Of a stretch of 64,000 nucleotides of DNA, positions 58,061 through 64,000 are shown piece by piece. Both the position numbers and the translations under genes were made by a program. The stretch covers positions 9,254,157-9,318,156 of the forward strand of contig NW_004454160.1 of the NCBI RefSeq assembly GCF_000283155.1, read 5' to 3'. The first letter of the stretch is position 1. Every line of letters begins with the position of its first letter. This DNA comes from Ceratotherium simum simum. Taxonomy: Eukaryota; Chordata; Mammalia; Perissodactyla; Rhinocerotidae. Below the pieces are notes generated by a model that was not told where the DNA came from, did no database searches, and worked only from the letters and a program-made list of their open reading frames with translations.

Positions 58061-59376
58061 AAGTACTTCATTAACTTAAGTAACTGTACCATAGTAATTG
58101 TGGATGATTATGAATCAACAATGGAAAAGTTATACTGCACACAAACTCCTGGAATTAGTCTTGAAATATCCACTCTGAGGGTACCAAGTTTCTTCATCAT
58201 ACAGTTGGTCCCTTGTTGGCAAAACGAAAAGCTTCCTCCCTGTATCTTCCTCATTTCGCTCAGTTTGCAAGCCTCAAAAATGGCATCAGGATATAAAATA
58301 AAGGACTCAGTGGTAGCAAATACTTAGATAAGCAAAACACCAAAGGCTTCCAAGCCTAATTACAAGCTTTCCCTGGTGATTTCTAAAAGATCAGAGAGCC
58401 CAGGACCCAACACCTCCTTCTGATTCCTTATGTTCTTTGTGCTGCCTTTCCAGATGGAGCCCTGATTCAGACCTGATAACCCTGAGCCAGGATATTGAAG
58501 AATTCTTCAATTCCTGAATAATGCTTCATAAGAATTCTAATAATACCTAATGAACAGCCTCCTCCCCCCCCCGCAACTCTTTAAATTCTTTGTAATTATT
58601 GTGATATGAACAACTGGTCTTTTAGACTCTGTGATCACTTCCTACATAGATGTGGCCCATCAGACATAATTTACTTAGGTCTGAAAAAACTGGCATTTGT
58701 CAAGGAACAATGGCAATGCTATGTCTCCTCATAGACCCAGTACATTGAAGGGAAAGCACTCATGCAATCTTTGACTGAGGGAGGATGGAGGCCTGGGCAT
58801 AACTGCTCCCTCCTCCCTCTCTGGGGGGATAATTCTGAGTGATTATCCTGAGTGGAAGCCACTGTGTGAGGACACTGGGTGATATTACAGGAACCAGGCT
58901 CCTACAAGACTTTAAACACTAGTGAGAGAGATACACAAGTACTCAAATGATGGATCTGAGAGAACTCAGAGGGTTGGTCTGTGCTGTACAGACATTATTT
59001 CGTCTTATGCCGAGGAAACAGGCCCAGAGAGCTTATGTACTAATAGCATGCTGCAAAAAGACTTTCTAAGTGCACTAAGAGAGCCTGGAGCGTTAAGGGA
59101 TTGACAAGAGGCTAGAGGCACAGATGTGCGGTGGGAGAAGTCTTAGGAACTGCTGGCAAGGTGATGGCTTGGCTGACTTGACCTGGGTGGGAATGGGGCA
59201 GGGCGCAGGCTCAAACAGGCAGGACCAATGAACAGGCACAAGTTGTCTCTGCCTAGGAAAGTGAGCCATGGAGAACATGTTATGAGCTTTTGTCACTTTC
59301 TAATTCGAATTTTAAAGAGTCACATAAAATGTTTCTTTCTGTTTCAAAAACCTGTTTTTGTAAGTTAGGAATATTG

Positions 59377-59390
59377 CCACCAGGTGGCAG
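59377..59390. promoter_or_regulatory. CTCF-like core site
   Basis: CCACCAGGTGGCAG fits the CTCF core pattern CCASYAGRKGGC without a mismatch. It lies between OVGP1 and the progastricsin-like pseudogene. Binding cannot be shown from sequence alone. Confidence 0.5.
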
Positions 59391-59579
59391 CAGCACACAG
59401 GGTTACTTTTTTTTTTTAATGTAGGCAGAAGGAAAACTAAGGAAGTATGAGAAAAACAATTAGAATACTTTTCTATAAAAAATTAAATCACATATAAATC
59501 TCTTTGCCATTATTTTTAAAGTTGATACTTTCATGCACATTGAAGCAGAGAGCTTGAGCACATCAGGTCTAGTGGAGGA

Positions 59580-59760
59580 GGCTGTGGTTAGATAGAGGTT
59601 GAGTTCACAGAAACCACTCTTGAAATCCCAGCTCTACCTTTTATTAACTATGTGATCCTGGGGAAGATGAAATAGCCTCATAAGGTTGTCACAATGGTTA
59701 AATGAATTACGTGCCTGGTACAAAGTCAGTGTTCAACAAGTGGAAGTTATTGTTATAAGT
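59580..59760 (+). mobile_element. MIR SINE
   Basis: GAAATCCCAGCTCTACCTTT, then AAATGAATTACGTGCCTGGT and AGTGTTCAACAAGTGG: a sense MIR. It begins about 190 bp after the CTCF-like site. Confidence 0.75.
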
Positions 59761-60049
59761 ACATCCTCTGTGGCTTTTAAATTTCCCTTTAAGAATTTAT
59801 TTATATAAAGAAACATCAAATCATACATGTGAAATTGGAAACTTCTTTGGGTTTGTGCATAGCTCAAAGACTTCAAGGGTAGATTCATGACAAACTTCCA
59901 GTGACTTCTCTCATGCCAGCTACAACTTTACTTAGGGAATCATTATGGTAACTGGCCTCTTTCAGTAAATGCTTCTAAAAGGCTACAATCTGCAGAACTA
60001 GTATAAATGATATATAGAAGGTGTTAAGTGTGTCATTTGCTGGATTTAA

Positions 60050-60880
60050 AAACCTTTAGTGGCTCCTTACTGCTTACAGAATAAAGTCAATATTGCTTAG
60101 CATGGCATAGGTTCCGCCTTACAATCTGGTCATGCCCATATCGACACCCAGTACTGTAGTCCAGTAGTTCTATCCCTGGTGCTCCAGTGTGGTAATCAGT
60201 CATGAGGCATGTCATAAATAATTTGATAGAATAATAGCTAGAATACTGAAGGTACTGAATACATAATGCTTTAATATAATATCATAGACTTAAGAGTGTT
60301 CCTATTTTAGCATTTCAGTCCTTTCCATTTCAAATGGTTTCTTGAGTCAAAAATAATTTTCAGAGCTATAGTAGCATGATGAGAATTGTGCAGATCTGGT
60401 GCAGGTCCTTTGGATGTGTCTTGCTAGTGAGGAACCATGTTGAGAATTGCTCTTCTGGCCACATTGGTCACAATGGTCTCTGAGTTCATCACACGACTTC
60501 ACTCTTTTGTGCCATTGCTCAAACTTTTCTTCTGCCTCCAATGGCTTTTCCACTTCCCTTACTTCCTCATCTAACATCCTGCAAGATCCTTACTCAAACG
60601 TTACCTCTTCTGTGAAGCCTTTTCCATCCCACCAGGAGCTATCACTCCCTCTCTCTGCTTGATTTATAAATGCTGTTATCACCGCTCTCATTCATTCAGC
60701 ACCCACTTGAAAGCCTAGAGTGATCACATCATCTCATAATTCGATTACGTGTCAGTCATTCCAGCAGGAATGCAAGCATTTGCATTCAAGGACCATTTCT
60801 TAATTATCTTTGTACTCCCAGAGCTCAGTACAGAGGGGAGCACAGAGCAGGCGCTTAATAAATGTTGGCTAATTTATGAG
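60050..60880 (+). mobile_element. L2 LINE fragment, sense
   Basis: Runs from GTGGCTCCTTACTGCTTACA to an intact-looking 3' end (GCAGGCGCTTAATAAATGTT). Part of the middle is replaced by sequence I do not recognise. Confidence 0.75.
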
Positions 60881-61639
60881 CTAAGAAATTGAAAATAAAG
60901 AGCAGAGTGTCATGGACTATGAGAGTCACATATGAAAGGCTATAGATGAAACTGATCAGAGGAAGAGGGAGGAAAAGAAAAAGAAGAAGGAGAGAGTAGA
61001 CTGAGTAGACTGTAAATCTCAAAAGAGCTTATGCCCTTTGGAGCTGAAGAGCAAATTGTTCCATTGTTCTGGCAGAAGATGCCAGCCCTCATTTCCCAGC
61101 AGACATAGGCACCAGGACTCTTTGTCCCCAGTGAATTTTACATTTGTTATGACATCCTAATCTTTAGGTTCCATCGGCAAAGCTATTAATTGCTTTTTAA
61201 ATTGACTACAAAGTGGACGTTAAAGTCCTTGATGCTTTCCAGAGGAAAAAACAAACAGAATCCATGGATGTGTAGGGGCACTAGCTGGTACAAAGGTAGG
61301 AAAGCCCACATGCCTAGAGCTGAAAGGTATAGGGAGATCAGGGTATGTGAGAGACCCAATCTCCCTCTGTGTGCCTCAACCGTTGCATCTGCCACTGTGT
61401 TCTGGGTGTTAGTGGGACGTTAGTGGGCAGTTGAAAATTAGCACCGTGAAGATCCTGATCTTAGTCTTGTTTTGACTACACCTCTCAGAGGGTGTGGAAG
61501 GTGTGTATTGAGATTCGTCTCCATTGTGAATTCCAGCCTGAAGGGAGCATGACAAACAAGGGAAGAGCAAAGGCCTTCCTTTGCAAGTCTCTTGGAAAGG
61601 CAGTCAGATTGCCTCTTGGTATGATGAATTGAACACTCA

Positions 61640-61960
61640 CTGGGGACCAAGCCTTGAAAAGGATGGTGTGTGTGTGTGTGTGTGTGTGTGTGTAAGGGTG
61701 AGTTGAGTGTTTTGTTGACTAAGAAGGAAGAATGCATACTCCCTGCTCCAAGCTTACAGGAAGGACTGGAAAGAAACAGACATTTATTCTCTGTAAACCA
61801 TATATAAGCACAAAAACTCAAATATATGGTGTAGTGTATTTCTAGGTTGGGAAAGCTGGAGTGACTGCAGTGGTCAGAACTTGCCAAAATCTGGGAGGAT
61901 TTCCTGTAAGGAGCTCTTCTTGAGTAGAGTACTGAAGAGCTTTGAAAACTCCAGGTCAGA
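61640..61960 (-). mobile_element. L2 LINE fragment, antisense, with GT microsatellite
   Basis: Complement-type L2 sequence (GAACACTCACTGGGGACCAA, later GAGGATTTCCTGTAAGGAGC) around a GT run at 61665-61693. It ends less than 100 bp before pseudogene exon 2. Confidence 0.5.
61665..61693. repeat. (TG)n microsatellite
   Basis: About 14 uninterrupted TG units, 335 bp before pseudogene exon 2. Confidence 0.95.
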
Positions 61961-62027
61961 TCATTTAAGGGATTGTTTTAATGGAACGAGGTGAAACTCA
62001 TTCCTTTTTTTACCCTATTCTCTGCAG

Positions 62028-64000
62028 AATCATTCCAAGGAAAGGCAAGTCTATCCGTGATGGAGGAGCAGGGTGTACTGGAGACATTCCTAAAGAGCTG
62101 CCCAAAGGTTGATCCAGTTGCCAAGTATCATTTCGATAATGATGCTGTTGCTTATGAGCCCATCACAAACTACCTCGTGTGAGTGAAGGGGGAGGCGATG
62201 TGCATAATTCTTGGCTAATAACTATTCTTAGACACTCATTTATACATCTCATTAGCTCTGATTTTGGACTAGTTACTACACCTAAGTCTCACCTTCCTAT
62301 GGAAAGTATGAGTTGGTACCATCTAATAGTATGGTCATTCCCTTTCCTTCCTTCTTTCTTCTCATTACTGGCTCATCTCTATAAGGCCCCATTTATATGG
62401 TTAAGAGAGTCACAGTGGGGATGCTCAAGTCATTGGGGAGATCCAGAGGAAGTCCTAGCAATGAGCTGCTGGAGAAAGAAGGAAAACATGATCAAGGCTG
62501 CCGGGCAAATCTCCAGTGGCTCTAGACCCTATGTATCTCCCCTTTGGAAAGATACACTGGTGCGCAGAGCAAATATCTGAATGTTCTTGAGGCTACAATG
62601 TCTGATCAGGGCATCTCAACATACTGGTGTCCTATGGACTGTCCTTAGTGAGAGGTTACATAGAGCAACAGAGCTCTGATGGAGGAACTAGAGATGGGTA
62701 AGTGACATGTCTGGCCCAAATTCACTCAGAACTTAAACCATTCTCAGTGAAGTTCTTTTCTTGCTTTCCATGCTACCTCTTATCTTAGACTTCCTAGTAC
62801 CCTTTGCTAGTGTGTGACCAGGAGGGAAGAGAATGGTGGTGGAAATATCTAATGCTGGAAGAGGAGGGGAGATCAATGTGTGTAAATGTGTGTGTGTGTT
62901 TGTGTGACGGTGTGTCTGTGCGTGCATGTGTGTGATGTGGGGAGGATGGATGGACACTGGGAAAGTAGAAAAAAGCGATTGCTTCTCCAGTGTTGGGTGT
63001 TCTGGCATAGCATGGTGAATCCACAGAGGTGTCACCTTACTGCAAAGTAGAAAACACATTTAGATGAGGATATTGTTTTGCCAGACTAAGTCTCTGCTAG
63101 TCAAAGGCTTCCAATTAGAGATGAAAAAATGGAACATTGAGAGCAGTTGGCTTCAGATGGGAAGGAAAACTTGTGGGAGAAGCCTTTTCTTCCCCTAAGG
63201 AAATGGTTTGGGCAAAATGTGACTTCCAGTGGGTCGACGTCTTCCCCATTGTTAGGTCAAGGGTTGGCTGCTTAATGAGGTTGACAAACCTTTGTTTTCA
63301 GTCTCTCTATTTTGGGGAGATCAGCAGTGGGACACCACCCCAAAATTTCCTGTTCCTCTTTGACACAGGCTCCTCTAAACTGTGGGGGCCCTCCACCTAC
63401 TGCCAGAGCCAGGCCTGCTGTGAGTATACCACCATCCCCACCCACCCCATGGATGGCAGCAGAGAGAGGGGCAGAGTCAGGACTGCACACAGGCTTATAA
63501 TGCCGAAGTCCGGAGTTCTTGGTACGTATCCATTATCTCATCCTCCTTAAATTAGGAACATTGAGAAATCTTGCCCTCAGTCTACATTTCAGAAGTGCTG
63601 ACAGTTCTAGAGAAAGGCCTCAGAAATAGACTGAGGCTTCCATTCCTTTCCACATTGCTCTTTTCACTCAGGTCTCTCCTGTGGGCTGGAATTACTGGCT
63701 CTTTTGAGGCAATCTATCCCTTACATTCTTCACCTTCCACACCCACTCCCATGATTGAGCTCAACATGCAAGAAACCAATTTCCTCTCCCTAGGAGAGGT
63801 TCTAGATTCCAGAATGAGGGCACCTAAGTCTGGGAAGGATTTGCCCACCTGAACCTTTAAGCTCCTCTGTCTGTCGCCCAAGGTTGAGAACATTGTCTTC
63901 AATAACCAGGAGTTTGGCCTGAGTGAGAATGAGCCCAGGCAACCCTTTACTGTTCAGACTTTGATGGGATCCTGGGAACGGCCTACCTCAGCTTGGCGGT
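62028..64000 (+). pseudogene. Progastricsin-like (pepsinogen C) aspartic protease pseudogene, partial
   Basis: Three separated pieces match consecutive exons of a pepsin-family zymogen. Exon 2 (62028 to about 62178) encodes a propeptide: GKSIR in one frame, then MEEQGVLETFLK and AYEPITNYL in another, so it carries an internal frameshift. Exon 3 (63302-63419, 118 nt) is open and encodes [15 protein letters not shown], the catalytic DTGSS motif, then YCQSQAC before GTGAGT. Exon 5 (from 63883) encodes NNQEFGLSENEP, then shifts frame before FDGILGTAYLSLA at the right edge. Exon 4 is not recognisable apart from a weak WAGITGSF-like trace near 63680, and no exon 1 was found. The motifs fit gastricsin better than chymosin or pepsin A. 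DTGSS keeps the first catalytic Asp, but the usual SSNLWVPS reads SSKLWGPS. Two frameshifts and a missing exon argue against a working gene. Confidence 0.8.
62876..62935. repeat. Imperfect (TG)n microsatellite
   Basis: TG-rich run broken by AA, AC and GC steps, between pseudogene exons 2 and 3. Confidence 0.85.

Larger units (their letters stand above)
55355..62020. other. Intergenic sequence between OVGP1 and the pseudogene
   Basis: Mostly anonymous sequence with the MIRs, L2s, CTCF-like site and possible OVGP1-tail fragment listed separately. I found no CHIA or PIFO exons, although those genes neighbour OVGP1 in human. Nothing is recognised in 58070-59370 or 60890-61640. Confidence 0.6.

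Noticed and set aside
61438..61887. 149-codon minus-strand open frame
   Set aside because: It is built around a CA/TG microsatellite (poly His-Thr in translation) within an L2-like stretch.

Overview
The window is vertebrate nuclear DNA from a placental mammal, most likely an odd-toed ungulate (horse, rhinoceros or tapir group). The main evidence is eleven tRNA-derived SINEs of the ERE type, which to my knowledge are specific to Perissodactyla, on a background of old L2, MIR, MER and L1 remnants. Genes have many exons, with GT/AG introns and a CpG-island promoter. One 100-base run of N marks an assembly gap. The gene order ATP5PB - WDR77 - OVGP1, followed by a decayed progastricsin-like locus, matches my recollection of human 1p13 next to the chitinase (CHIA) cluster.

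Layout. 1-12445: ATP5PB on the minus strand. Five coding exons (residues 1-171 of about 256) are inside the window; the last exons lie beyond the left edge. 12446-12803: a short bidirectional CpG-island promoter. 12804-20664: WDR77 on the plus strand, ten coding exons and 342 residues, with a 3' UTR running to a poly(A) signal near 21593. 21620-31880: intergenic, mostly old repeats. 31890-45747: OVGP1 on the plus strand, with a near-consensus estrogen response element, TATA box, eleven coding exons, 585 residues and a poly(A) signal. 45760-62027: intergenic, with a long L2, L1 fragments, one ERE, a CTCF-like site and a possible fragment related to the OVGP1 tail. 62028-64000: three exons of a progastricsin-like aspartic protease pseudogene that runs off the right edge.

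The genes do not form a pathway. ATP5PB encodes the peripheral-stalk b subunit of mitochondrial ATP synthase. WDR77 is the WD40 partner of the arginine methyltransferase PRMT5. These two are housekeeping genes sharing a promoter. OVGP1 is a secreted, catalytically dead chitinase-family glycoprotein of the oviduct.

I found no undescribed multi-gene system. The points most worth a second look are the OVGP1 C-terminus (a stop codon followed by a still-open relic tail), the estrogen-type element upstream of OVGP1, the paired CGCG elements in the ATP5PB/WDR77 promoter, the WDR77 N-terminal change beside Thr5, the progastricsin-like pseudogene, and the possible OVGP1-tail fragment near 57.9 kb. Exon boundaries were set by hand from reading frame, splice consensus and recalled orthologues. 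Repeat edges are approximate unless a target-site duplication is given.
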